This document shows positions 1 to 10,579 of a stretch of DNA of 64,000 bases, in pieces. The DNA lies in contig JADANN010000099.1 of the NCBI GenBank assembly GCA_018806985.1, positions 2,294,001-2,358,000 on the forward strand. The letters are read 5' to 3'. Within the stretch, counting starts at the first letter, position 1, and each line of letters starts with the position of its first letter. The DNA is from Angiostrongylus vasorum (taxonomy: Eukaryota; Nematoda; Chromadorea; Rhabditida; Metastrongylidae). The translations under genes were made by a program, and so were the position numbers. The notes under the pieces were generated by a model that saw only the letters and a program-made list of their open reading frames with translations, was not told where the DNA came from and ran no database searches.

Positions 1-79
1 GGATTATGTGCTCTCTCAGTGATCTATTTGTGTCGAAAGACTCCTTATTTAGTTCATTTGCTCTTACTTATTTGTTTTA

Positions 80-360
80 CATGATCCTAATCAAGTATAC
101 TGTGGAAACCCCAGCATTTGGATTCGATTCGTTGTCCTCGCGTTCACCGTCCACAGTGGTCTTCGAACATTTCGCACGTTGCTTCATCGGTTGCTTGAAG
201 ATTTCGTCTTTTTCATGAATGACGTAGAATGCTGGTCGAGTTGGTTCTTTTTGCAATCTTGAAGATCGCTAAGCTAAGGCCTTTCCACTTGGATTGGAGG
301 GAAAGGGTTTGGCATGGTATCGAACTAGCACGCTCGCATTGCTAACCACTGCGCTCGCCA
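80..360 (-). repeat. Repeat family C (tRNA-like SINE) copy
   Basis: The plus strand shows the reverse complement of the family: a 'gattcgattcgttgtcctcgc' type 3' end, the 'gaatgctggtcgag' middle block, and at the right end 'gtatcgaac' plus 'accactgcgct', the complements of a pol III B box and A box. The same order recurs at 23195, 41885, 47600, 49430 and 53485. The open frame at 6-218 lies partly inside this repeat and is not a gene. Confidence 0.7.
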
Positions 361-698
361 TTGGATTGCATGGAACAAACATGACACAGTTACGTTAGCA
401 CCTGTTGTCTTTGCCTAACGTGGATTAATGTTCTAGTTGCACCTTTTGCAGGAATTGAGACTATGCATTAGATAGAATTCTTAACATTATAGAAAAAAAG
501 TAGATAAAATAGCTGAGCATAAAAAGTCATTCAATTATATTGAATAAACACCTCGTTGCTAAAGTAATTATTAAGCCATCGGCCCTGTTTGCTTTTACGT
601 AACATAGACTCGAAGGCTCTGATGTGAAGGTCTCAATAACCACGCTAGAACAAAAAACCTGTTAATAATAGAAGAAAATGTTCTTAATTAATCTTCTA
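361..698. other. Unassigned AT-rich spacer
   Basis: I see no open frame, splice-flanked segment or repeat-family match between the C copy on the left and the A copy on the right. Confidence 0.4.
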
Positions 699-1145
699 CC
701 CTCCCAACGGTTTACCGCTTCATCGTGCCTGGGGAGTGTTCCTGAGTGTCGGACTGCGGTGCACAACAGGGGAATCGTCCCCCCAGCTGGGTCTCCCATG
801 CTGAGAAGGAGTCTGGCGTTTCCACCAGGAAGCCTAGCTAAGAGTAAACCAATACCAGGCTCCGCCACCGTCGTGGTATCAAAGTCGCGTGGTGGCAAAT
901 CTCTCTCTGATCCACAATGGCTGCGACTGCCCGTGGTGGTGAAGACCTGGGGGCATAGTTTGGCCAGGCTGACCTCGGGATTCCAGGGAACTACTATGGC
1001 TTCACCAGCAAATCTCCGATAAATGGTGAGTATGCTGGGGCCCGCACAACCAGTGAGGATGGGCCCTTCAAGTATTCAAGTGTTCAAGTATTCAAGTATT
1101 CAAGTGTTCAAGTATTCAAGTATTCTAGCGTTCTAGTATTCTAGT
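699..1145 (+). repeat. Repeat family A copy with long (CAAGTATT)n tail
   Basis: The element starts with 'ccctcccaacggtttaccg', runs through the shared blocks 'aagagtaaaccaatacca' and 'gggcccgcacaaccagtgag', and ends in about eight units of CAAGTATT/CAAGTGTT that decay to CTAGTATT near 1120-1145. Other copies at 2906, 41479 and 50901 share the body but carry only one or two tail units. A variable simple-repeat tail at one end is typical of a target-primed retroelement 3' end, so I take plus as the sense strand. The 114 aa frame at 678 lies within the repeat and carries no recognisable domain. Confidence 0.8.
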
Positions 1146-1289
1146 CTACAAAATGCGAGCGTAGAAAGGGAAAAAGTACTCTCTACCTATCTGCAATGGT
1201 ATAGATTACTGTTTGAAATGTGTTCAGTATGAAATCACTCCGTGTGCTGTCTTGCACATTTTTTATTTATTTCTTGCACAACCCGAACT

Positions 1290-1660
1290 CACATGTGTCA
1301 CATCCTGCGTATCCTAGTAATTCTTCAATTCGATTCGCTTTCCTGACTTCCACCATCCGTAAAGGTCTTCCCGAACTTTTTGCGTGTGGGTTTCGCTGCT
1401 ACTCCAGGAATTTCCCCTCTTCTCCAAGAATTTCGTCTAATTCCAGTCTAGCCGCTTTCCTCTTGAATCCAGCGATAGTCGAGCTAGGGAGGTTCTTACT
1501 TGAATTAGAGAGAATGAGCTTGTTCTGTACATGTTCCGGTAGCAATTTGCCGATTCCATAGGAATGAGAGACTTCGTTGGTCGTCGCTAGGTCAAATTAG
1601 GTCCTGGGTAGAGAGGGCCGTACATGAGACGAAATGGACCAATACCACTGCACTATCTGC
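1290..1660 (-). repeat. Diverged repeat family C copy
   Basis: It contains the family blocks 'tcaattcgattcgctttcct', 'ggtcttcccgaac', 'tgtgggtttcgctgct' and, at the far end, 'accaataccactgcactat', which matches the complement of the A-box region in better copies. The middle is heavily diverged. Confidence 0.6.
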
Positions 1661-1981
1661 TTCCCTCAGTGGACGATGGTTGAATAAAGTGTGTTTTGAT
1701 TCTAAAATTTGCCCAAATGGATGCGATATTCAGACGTTCACCTGCAGCCGAATGCATGACGTTAAATATTAGGCATCACTTTGGAAAAAATTCTGAAAGA
1801 AAGGTGAAAATCGTCCGTATTTTTCATTATCACGGCGCCTTATCTCCTTATCTTTCAAGTTCGTTTCTCGCTTTGTTTCACCTGTCGGATTTCTTTTTAG
1901 AGCTTCTGCTTCTATTTAGAGCTATGTCTTGTGGTTGTTTGAAAGAAGTTGTTGCAAAGGTACTTTCTGCATTTTTTAATG

Positions 1982-2360
1982 CTTACTCACTTGATACTTG
2001 AATGGGCCGCCGTCATGGTTGTGCAGGCTCCAGCATTATCTCCATTTTTCAGAGAATTCTTGGTTACGCCGTTGTTGCTCCCCCGGAATCCCGAGGTCAG
2101 CCTGACCATAGTCTGCCGCAGGCTTTCGCCACCACAGGCAGTCGCAGCCCCTTGTGGATCAGAGGGAGATTTGCCACCATGCGAGTTTGTTACCAGGATA
2201 CTGGTGTTGGTTTACTCTTAGCCGGGTTTGCTGATGGAAACGCCGGACTCCTTCTCAGTTTGCGAGACCCTGCTAAGTGACGAATGCCCCGCTGCACATC
2301 GCAGTCCGACATCCAGGAACACCTCCCAGCCACGATGAGGCGGTAAACCGTTGAGGGGGC
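1982..2360 (-). repeat. Repeat family A copy, minus orientation
   Basis: It begins with 'cacttgatacttgaatgg' (complement of the CAAGTATT tail) and ends with 'cggtaaaccgttgaggggg', the complement of the family start. Internal blocks 'gtggatcagagggagattt' and 'ggtttactcttagc' match copies at 33657 and 52625. Confidence 0.8.
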
Positions 2361-2649
2361 ATTTTTTTAATAACGAGAGAAAATCCCAAAGTGAATTCCA
2401 TAGGTGCAGTTTATCTTTTTGCTAAAGCTTCAATTCATGGCCGCTGACAGTTGCTCATTTTTGGCATTAATATTCACCGCTCGTAGTTGTTAACGTAGTC
2501 ATATGATTTAAACCACCACTCCATTGGCGATTGGTTCCAAAGATCCCGTACCTTACGGTAAAGACCTAATCACCGAGACTACGCTCTCTGGCATAAGAAT
2601 GTTTCAAAATATTCGCTATTGAGCACACATATACGTAAAAATAAGAAAA

Positions 2650-2740
2650 AATGTCGAAAATAGATGAGGTTTCTAAAAGTTTTATTCAACTAACGTTTCG
2701 ACATGTTCTTCTTCTTCAGAGACGAATAGATGCGAGTTGA
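2650..2740 (-). ncRNA. Hammerhead-like motif, GTT subtype (weak)
   Basis: Read on minus, CTGAAGA (complement of 2713-2719) is followed about 13 bases later by GAAA and then CGTT. This is the order seen in the better copies at 10514, 47494 and 63931. The flanking arms pair poorly here, so it is probably a decayed copy. The plus strand upstream carries 'gatgaggtttctaaaag', which resembles the 'acgaggttgataaa' leader of the 63893 and 29040 copies. Confidence 0.35.
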
Positions 2741-2905
2741 TTGTCCACAGTCATTCTTTGTGATGTGGTCCTGCGCACTCGTGTGGAGTAGAAATTTCTA
2801 GAGTGGAAGGTCGTTTGAAAGAGAACCTTATTGGGCAGTGTTCTTTTTATACAATATTGTTAAGGAAATTGCTTGGTGGCATTTATTGAAATTATTCTTA
2901 AGGAA

Positions 2906-3295
2906 CCTCCCAGCGGTTTACCTCCTCATCATAGCTGGGAGGTGTTCCTGGGTGTCGGGCTACGATGTACAGCGGGAGGATTCATTCCCCCTGCAAGGTC
3001 TCCCAAGCTGACATGGAATCCGGCGTTTCCATCAGGAAGCCTAGCTAAGAGTAAACCAATACCAGGATCCACCACCGTCTTGATATCAAAGTCGCATGGT
3101 GTCCAATCTCTTTCTGATCCACAAGGGCGGCGACTGGCTGCTGTGATGAAGACCTGGGGCAGACTTTGGCCAGGTTGACCTCGTGACTCCAGGGAACCAC
3201 AACGGCTAAACCAGCAAAACTCCGAAAAAAATGAACGTTATGCTAGGGTCGGCACAACCAGTGAGGACGGGTTGTCAAAGTGTCCAAGTAAGTAT
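2906..3295 (+). repeat. Repeat family A copy
   Basis: A full-length copy from 'cctcccagcggtttacc' to a short 'ccaagtaagta' tail. It shares 'ctaagagtaaaccaatacc' and 'ctgatccacaagggcggcga' with the other copies. The 101 aa frame at 2873-3178 is an open stretch of the repeat. Confidence 0.8.
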
Positions 3296-4045
3296 TGTTA
3301 AAGAAAATGAATTACCCATTTGTGTCATTTCCCCGCCAAACGGTCATAGTTTGAAGCAACTTCTTCTGTAAACTTTGTTCTTCCTTCTTAAACATCATAG
3401 CTGGAATTTTCTTTAACGGAATTTTTTCTCTTTTTGTCTTTCAAACGAATTGTTGCCACTGTTCTGAGCTCATGCATATTCTAATTCTAATTTTCAGTCT
3501 TCCAAAAAAAAATTTCTGCTAACACAAACAAAAAAAAAGACGCAACAACATTTTAACCGATTCTTGAACTTGGCAGTGATATGCTCGCGGGAGGAAATTG
3601 ATTATGACAGTCTTTCTTCTTGGTTCCTTTGTTGCCAATGTAACTGTAAAGAATAGAATCTGGTTCCTCCAAGGCTGACCAATGGTAAAAGCTTGCCAGA
3701 TGCATGACGTATAAAGTCAAAAGTAGAAAAAAAATGGGTAAGTTGCAAAAAAGGGTTTGTTGTAAAAGAAAAAAATGACTGGGCTCAGTAGCTACCAGTC
3801 GCTAAAAGTGGAAACGGTCTTACGATATTTATTGAAATTGCTCTCAAAGAATATTTTAAAAGGTAAAAAGAATATTGCAATAGTTTTGAAAGTTTTCAAA
3901 CGGTTAGTTTCTGAAATGTCACCAGGAAGAATTGATAAGATAAGATGATATCAGGGATTTTATCTTTCTTTCTTCTACATCCTTATATTAGCTTTGCCAT
4001 AGCAATTCAACTTAAGTATAAGGTGATATAAGTTATAATTTTCTT
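3296..4045. other. Unassigned non-coding stretch
   Basis: AT-rich, with short A runs at 3505-3540 and 3725-3775. No repeat family or convincing exon was seen. Confidence 0.4.
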
Positions 4046-4092
4046 GATAAGCAGACACAAGGTTGTTATTATACCATTTATCTCTTCACAAT

Positions 4093-4140
4093 AGTTGACG
4101 TACCAGTGGATTTCGCCTTCTTCAGAGCCGCGGGAAGAAA
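4093..4140 (-). ncRNA. Degenerate hammerhead-like motif
   Basis: On minus, GGCT-CTGAAGA-AGGCGAAAT is intact, but the GAAA before CGTC is lost (it reads GGTA). The upstream plus sequence 'gacacaaggttgttat' matches the leader seen at 63667. It appears to be a dead copy of the motif at 47494. Confidence 0.3.
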
Positions 4141-4679
4141 GTCGGTTTTAGGAATACATATGTTAACATGATTCCGACAAGAATACTAATTTTATCGGCT
4201 ATTTTATTTTTAACCTATTTCATCATTATTGCAGCGCATTCATTAAACACTCCACCTATTCTGTGCTGACGCTGCCTTGCCTTCGGGCTCCTACATGATA
4301 TCTCTTGGGTAAGAAATATTCCGCTTTTTCAAGTCTCTTAGTTGATTTTTTTCAACAAAAAGGAATTTTACGCTTTGTTAACCGATAGAGTGAAGACGGT
4401 GAACGAGCCACATATTGCGCCTGGATGCCAACCAACAATAACTTAATTACTTCTATGTGGCTGTGCTGCTTTGTTGACGAATGTTTTTCGTTTCTTGAAT
4501 AAATCCAATAATATGGTGTAACTAGTATTCCTATCAAAACTATTTGGTTTATTCTACTTCTGTCTTCAAGAATCGAATTAGAAGATCCTTTAATTAGTAG
4601 TCATCATGTACAAAACAACCAAACAATCCAACGGACACCAGCACTTGACGTCTTCAAACTCCACCAAGATTCGTAGAGC

Positions 4680-4840
4680 TGATTGAATGTACTCTATTCT
4701 ACATATCCAAGGAGTGGGCTACCGATGTCCAGCACTACCTGACGGATGCTAAAAGGAGGGGGTTTGGTTAGCTCGATGCACCGGATCGAACAAAGGTCTA
4801 CCTGCGTCACAGGTTCCCTCTAACGACTGTGCCAACTGTG
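4680..4840 (-). repeat. tRNA-like SINE head fragment
   Basis: On minus, 'gcacagtcgttagagg' and, about 35 bases further, 'gttcgatccgg' stand at A-box to B-box distance. The plus-strand part 'gggctaccgatgt' matches the middle of family B. Heavily diverged. Confidence 0.4.
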
Positions 4841-4859
4841 TTTCGTGAATCTTAGTATT

Positions 4860-5590
4860 AGTTTGCTAGATTTTGCCTCCCAATGCCTCTTACTGTTTTG
4901 GTCTTCGTCTTCGTAGCGTCATTTATCTTCTTTGTCTTCCTTGTCTCTTTCTTCTACCTCCAATTCTTCTCAGCATCTTCTGATTCATTTTCTTTTGTCT
5001 ATTCCTATGTATATTGAGCCTTACTGTTTGCAACTTCACTTCATTGCATCTTTATGGCTATAAATGTTATCGGTAGCTGATGAACTGTAAGACGTAGTAT
5101 TGGGTCCTCGCTAATAACAATCGTCGTCATTGTTTTAAACACAATTATGAAACGATCAGTGATGTTCAATACGGTGTTGAAACTAGAATCATGCTATTCG
5201 TTGCCAGAACTTCCGTGTATAGACTCAATGAAGGGCTTAGTTGCACACCTGGCTGCGATCTTCTAGCTTTCCACAAGTCGGCCTAGTGTCAATAACCATG
5301 CGCTCAGTCTTTTTTTTGTTTAGAGCTGATCTTAATGTGTGACTCCTTGATGGTATCGAGTTTCACTGGCTCGTAAATGCCTAATAGCTAATATTAACAG
5401 TCGTTTCCTACTGATAATCAAGTTTTTAAATCGAGTGACTTGTTCTTGGAAAAAAAGTGCGTTTTGAAAAGAAATCTGAGGAAAATACAGCGAGTTTTGC
5501 ACCGTAACCAAACATATCTCAAAGTTGACTGGTTTGACCCATCATTTATTAAGCTATTTAATTTTTATTGACGCGAGTAAATGTCACACG
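4860..5590. other. Unassigned stretch
   Basis: No repeat match or coding signal was recognised. Pyrimidine-rich around 4915-5010. Confidence 0.4.
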
Positions 5591-5594
5591 TCGT

Positions 5595-5770
5595 GCGATT
5601 TAGAGCACTTCCTTCAATTCGTTCCTCGTCTTTCATGCATCATCCGTGGAGGTTTTTGAGTTTACGTGTAGGTAGTAGTCACGAGCTCTTGTACATTGGA
5701 AGGTCTGCTCCTAGAGGAATCTGCCAGAAATTTGCCGACTCCGGGAGAACGAAGTGCCTGATCGTGATAG
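5595..5770 (-). repeat. Truncated family C repeat
   Basis: The blocks 'cttcaattcgttcctcgtct', 'tttgccgactccgggag' and 'cgtgatagtttgg' are family C pieces with the middle collapsed. Frames called on both strands here (5581 plus, 5662 minus) follow the repeat. Confidence 0.5.
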
Positions 5771-5799
5771 TTTGGGGCAGAACTTGTGGATGTCATAAG

Positions 5800-6875
5800 T
5801 AAACTGCAGAAGAGCTTATTAATGTTTTCTGCGTGAATGTGTGAAGTATGCGCATATATTGTAGTGTTCAACATTGTATACCTTAACAGGGACACGTGTT
5901 GAGGAAGTCGATTGCTCAGCACAATCATAGGAGTGTAAATAAATCTGGAAGAATTTTCATTTGTAAGGGAAGTTACTGGTAACAATCTATCAAGTCAAAC
6001 ACAATCTCTTCATGGCTCTCTACGCACCTATAGGTTTCGACACTTACTTGACCACTGTTTCTTTTCTATTTCAACATCTACCGACTTTTTTGTATCTTGT
6101 AAAATCACCTTTATTTCCTTTTAGTTCTATTCGATTATTCAGAAGTATTATAAGCATTATAGATTTCCCGCTCTCGCCTTTCAAGTGGACATATCGCGTC
6201 CTGTAATATTTTATTGTAGTTTTAAAGAATGAAGCCATGTTTACATTATGGTGAGTCACAAACGCGGTTATCTATTTCATTGTAAAATATTGTCCTTCTT
6301 AGCTCGTGAATCTCCTGGAGGCATTTTCAGTGACGATTTCGTTATTAAAGATTTCACGCTAAGTATTTTGAAAATAAAATTAGAATTGAAAAGATGACGT
6401 TCAACTTCAAGGACTATTTTGGATGAGATCTACTCTTGAGTTCCAATTCATTAAGGTTTTGTAGTGCTCATGGGTCACATCTTCGTGAGGGTAATCGGTT
6501 TCCTAACGATACCACTGCGTTGTAATGTTTTCGTTAGTTGAAGATCTTGCAGTGCATGATCTCTTCTGCCGAACAAAAGAGCCGTGGTAACGCTTTTCCG
6601 TTGTAGATTTAGTTTCAGAAAACGTTTCGAAACGTCCTCTACAACAAACATTGGACGGAATATCTTCATTTATGACAAATAATTTTTTTATCAAACAGGG
6701 AGCTGCAAACAAACATCGGATTAGTCATCTCTGCAGAGAGGAATAATTTCTTTTCAGCTGAAGTTCCTTATAGACGAGGCTGTTTTCCTAGGCTTTCTGC
6801 TTTGGTTTTTTTCCACATTAGTCATCTGTTTGAATATGCGCTATTTAATATGACCCATCTTCGCATATTGCGCAA
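5800..6875. other. Unassigned non-coding stretch
   Basis: Only short frames on either strand, without splice-bounded structure or motifs I can name. Confidence 0.4.
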
Positions 6876-6879
6876 ATTC

Positions 6880-6990
6880 CTGGATCCTTCCTCCATTCTG
6901 TTCGTTGTCTTGTATCCTTCATCCACGATGGTACTAAGACTTCTATTTGGGTTTGACTGCTACTTGAGGATTTGGTAGACTTCATTACTG
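6880..6990 (-). repeat. Family C 3' fragment
   Basis: 'cctggatccttcctccattc', 'cttcatccacgatggtac' and 'tgggtttgactgctacttga' correspond to the family C 3' half. Confidence 0.4.
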
Positions 6991-6999
6991 TAGTTAAAT

Positions 7000-7900
7000 G
7001 GTGGTTGAAGTAGTTCTTCCTAGAATTGTGTTGTAGCTCAGCTTTCCCAGATCTTCACCAATTAGACACACCTCTGAACGGTGGAGGCCTCGTTAGCGTG
7101 GGTGCAACAACATCCGGAACGAACAACCATGTGTATTGCGAGATTCTTTCTCCTGCTATGCTACACGCTTCTTTCATGTTAAGTATTCCAAAATTCTGTC
7201 GTATTTTTGTTCTACGTACTCAACTGGCTTCTAAAGCACGTTTCAAGTGGAATGCCACTGGCCCATAAAAACATTTTTATCTCACTTGCACCCATTGTAA
7301 AGTAGAAAGCGATACTGCTATTCATCGAAAAAATCAATTGCTTCCGACCTGGAACCACCAAATTCTGACATTTGCGACTGAGAAGACGTTTGTTAATGAA
7401 GTCGTAATAGAGATCGTCACCTAAACCGAGATGAGCTCACTCGTCACTCATATCGGGCTACAAGCAGCTCCGTCTTCCAAGTGCTAATAGCCCTTAATTA
7501 TGTCCTTTCTTCGTTGGAGGACCAGAGATTATTATCTGAGATGTTGCCTACTCCTACAACAGAAATGTTTATGACCTGCATTATTACTATGTAAATAAAG
7601 CTAAGGAACTAGGGGAAACCCTGATTTATCATGAATTCGACTTCATGTTTTCACATTCATCGTTTACTCTTCCTCTCGCTGAAAAAAATAATCTTGCATG
7701 GAGGACGCGATTATCGGAGAACGTGTAGAGTTTCGTTTCGAGTCAAGACCGACATAATTGAAAAAACCAAGTCTTCAATTAACGATATCCTTAATTTTAT
7801 TATGGTACTTTTCATCGGGAGACTCTCATGTTGAGCGCCAAAGAGAGCCTATTTATTGGTGACTTGCCATGAACGGTCCGTGATTAACGCAGACATGTTC
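7000..7900. other. Unassigned stretch
   Basis: No repeat family or exon could be supported. The 80 aa frame at 7026 and the 67 aa frame at 7631 have no recognisable domain. Confidence 0.35.
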
Positions 7901-7904
7901 TTAC

Positions 7905-8372
7905 CTTTTCCGTTTGTATCGAGGACACAGTTGTCTGGATATGAAATTCTGCGTCAGACGTTTTCTTTTTGGCAATTCTAGTTTTATTTCGTCGATATGG
8001 TCATTGTAGAGAGTTAAATTTTTTGCTGTAGATATTTTGGATCTTAGCCCAATCTTTCTGGTAGTACGACATTTGGGTGAATGACATAAAGATCAATGTG
8101 AGCGTTGTTCCACTGCTTTATAGCAACTCAACTAACGCTGAAGAAGTAGTCCTCTGTTATCCTGAACAGTTGAACTTCGCAATGTTGGGGTTGGTGTTTT
8201 GTCCCATATTTGAGGACATTTTTCGTTCGCTTTCCTTCACTAACCACCATAAACCAATTCTTGGCTTTATAGTATGTTCTCGACAAAGATATACTATGCA
8301 TTTGGTTCAGCTTAACAATTTGACCATCCGTTGTGAAAAGACCGCGTTAAATAAAATTGAGATCTTTGCGCG
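7905..8372 (-). pseudogene. Decayed protein-coding stretch of unknown family
   Basis: On minus, one frame runs from about 8372 to about 8060 with a single internal stop. It contains segments such as LSRTYYKAKNWFMVVSEGKR and AHIDLYVIHPNVVLPERLG. It then closes, and adjacent frames stay open: one gives SYYQKDWAKIQNIYSKKFNS and another a basic segment ending at 7905 before GTAAGA. Protein-like composition spread over three frames suggests a broken gene or an old mobile-element ORF. I do not recognise the family. The competing plus-strand 104 aa frame at 8077 looks like its shadow. Confidence 0.35.
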
Positions 8373-8764
8373 CTATGGATGGAATCCGTAGGCCATCGCT
8401 GTCGAAGGAAATAGGTATTATTTTCAATGTCTTTTACTTGTAAATAATGCTATCACCCTCACCACTCACCACGCTTGTTGACAGTATGACATGAAGCATA
8501 TCTGGTAAAGGCGTTTGTGATGTGTTGCATCCATTCAGTGAGCAATAAGTGGAGTTGTCAAAAACTACTTGTATTTGCATTAGGCAACAAAGTATCATAA
8601 TATGCGTCGATGCTAATTTCGCCCGATGAATGCGAATCTCACTCAACAATGCAGCACATCATATTCATTGTTGCAGTAGCCGTTTGTAGAGGAAGAATCC
8701 CAAGCATCAACATCAATACTTCACTATGGTTTCTTTTTACTTTACATCACTCATCATCACATCT

Positions 8765-8830
8765 ACAGCGCAGATCCTAGCAGTTCTTGCATTCCATTTG
8801 TTTCTTCGAATTCATCATCCACAAATGTCT
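8765..8830 (-). repeat. Family C 3' end fragment
   Basis: 'gcagatcctagcagttcttg' followed by 'cattcatc'-like text matches the family C end at 23210 and 41925. Confidence 0.45.
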
Positions 8831-8894
8831 TCCAAATAAAAAGCAAATAAAAAAAGCTAACATTGTGATTTCGACTGCAGCCTCTACTTTACTG

Positions 8895-9122
8895 GGTTCA
8901 ATGCCGATGTGGGCTCCCCATATCAATCCCGTTGACTGGTGATTGCTGATGGCGCTGCTCGATGGAACTAGTTGAGAGACAGACGAAACGAAGGACCCGT
9001 ATGGTGTGGTGGTGAACGTGTTAGCCCCGCAAACTGCAATAGCGTGTTTGATCCCCACTGCAGACACTTGCCGTCGGAGTTTTCCAAATATCTTAGCATC
9101 ATTGTGGTTGATTTCGTGTGTT
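8895..9122 (+). repeat. Repeat family D (tRNA-like SINE) copy
   Basis: Contains 'atggtgtggtggtgaacgtg' (A-box-like), 'tgtttgatccccac' (B-box-like) and the body 'ttccaaatatcttagcatca'. The same blocks occur at 30275, 33440 and 34065. It abuts the following C copy directly. Confidence 0.7.
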
Positions 9123-9315
9123 GTTTCGGCTGCTATTTGAAAAGATCGTCTTCTTCATGAATGTAGTAAAAATGCCGGTCGTGTCGATTCTCCTTGCAGT
9201 ACTGGAGACAGCAATGCTGGGCGGTCCCAAGTGGATAGTTGAGAGCGTTGGAGAGGCGGTAGAACCAGAACCTTTCTTTCTGGCAAACTGCATCACCAAC
9301 CACTGCGCTACGCAC
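9120..9315 (-). repeat. Truncated family C repeat
   Basis: 'tttcggctgctatttgaaaa', 'cttcatgaatgtagtaaaa' and 'accactgcgctacgc' mark family C with its pol III head at the right. It is joined to the D copy without spacer, a chimeric or nested insertion. Confidence 0.6.
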
Positions 9316-9319
9316 CTCC

Positions 9320-10480
9320 AACTATGATGAAAAAACTATTTTGATTTCACTTTGATTCATTATTGATTTATTTTGATTAGTTAGCCTTTCACAATGATGG
9401 AGCCGCAGTTGAAGCTTTGCGGCGAAGATCTGTTGATTGTAAAGAATTTTGTTGCAGGTAATAAAATTCGCTGCAAACTGAATTATGTTTATTTAAAGTT
9501 AGAATCGACCATTATTTACGCATCGTATGACCCTTATGGAGGTCACGTTATCGCGTAGATGTTAAAGTATAGCCTTGCTTGTCATAAGGTGCGAATAGAT
9601 GGCTAGCCGATGCTGATGGCGCATTTTGGCACTTCATTCTTCATGAGATCTTAGACACTGTTCATGACGAATGGAAGACCATTGATGATTCTTGACAAAG
9701 GAACACAAAAAACTTCACTTTCAATCTTCATTAGGTTCTTCGTTAAATATAGCAGCATCCTTCTAGGAATTCTTCTCTGATTTGATGTGCTTCTAACTGA
9801 TACTGAACTAATTTGTTGTAGCATTTTCCTACCGTATACAGTATGCAGCGCGGTTGTCCATAGAATAATAGTGATTTGAAGAATATCAGTCAATTTATTT
9901 CACGAATCAGGTATCTCCAACGAGTTTATTTTCTATCTCCGATTTATAAAGTAATCTGCTCCTGGTCTTTCGTTAGGAAGGAACTTTTCGCAGTCCTGGT
10001 GGAGTCTCTTTGGAATTGCGCAAGCCCGTACGAAATCATGACTCTTATGCCGTTTAGCATTGTCTCCATCGGAACTGTGGATGACTACATTATGTCTATT
10101 TCCTGCCTTTAGCACTGTCCTACCGCTGCCAATTCTAAATGATTCAGTAGTCGGTCTCAGAAGTTCTCACTTTCTTCTGTCATCATTACATATCATCTCC
10201 CAACTATTTCTCTACCATAGATTTTTTAAAGGACTCCAACTTTACACGTTCAGGAATCGGATGTCTTCAAGGCTCGACGTCTTCCTCGTACAATCGGCAT
10301 TTCTCCGCGAATGGCTCAAATTACTAGTGCGCATCTAACCCAAATCATTAGTGCAGAAATCCCTGCTATTGTTCCAAATTTCATGAGCCGGAAAATAATC
10401 GGAAAATGCTAGTTTGCAGGATGGACTCGCCCTACGTTGCAACTCAGCAGTCTTATATTCCTATCTTTTTTAGATTGTTC
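9320..10480. other. Unassigned stretch
   Basis: Scattered short frames only, with no shared repeat blocks found. Confidence 0.35.
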
Positions 10481-10509
10481 AACTTATACGAGATTCATAT
10501 AAAATGTTT

Positions 10510-10552
10510 ACTTGGCCAACGTTTCTACATCTTCGTTTTCTTCGGGGCCCGA
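10510..10552 (-). ncRNA. Hammerhead-like motif, GTT subtype
   Basis: On minus the order is GGCC, CCGAAGA, a spacer of 13 bases, GAAA, CGTT, GGCC. The two GGCC arms (10546-10549 and 10514-10517) pair perfectly, whereas other copies use GGCT/AGCC at the same place, so pairing is kept while the bases change. The first core base is C instead of the usual CTGAAGA pattern at position two, so activity is doubtful. Confidence 0.4.
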
Positions 10553-10579
10553 TTCATTCTAGTCGATCTTCCATAGCAT

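Noticed and set aside
1070..1145. CRISPR-like short repeats
   Set aside because: The CAAGTATT units are direct tandem repeats without spacers at the end of a retroelement.
4234..4310. Segment between 'attattgcag' and 'gtaaga'
   Set aside because: Good splice-like ends, but all three frames contain stops, so it is not an internal exon.
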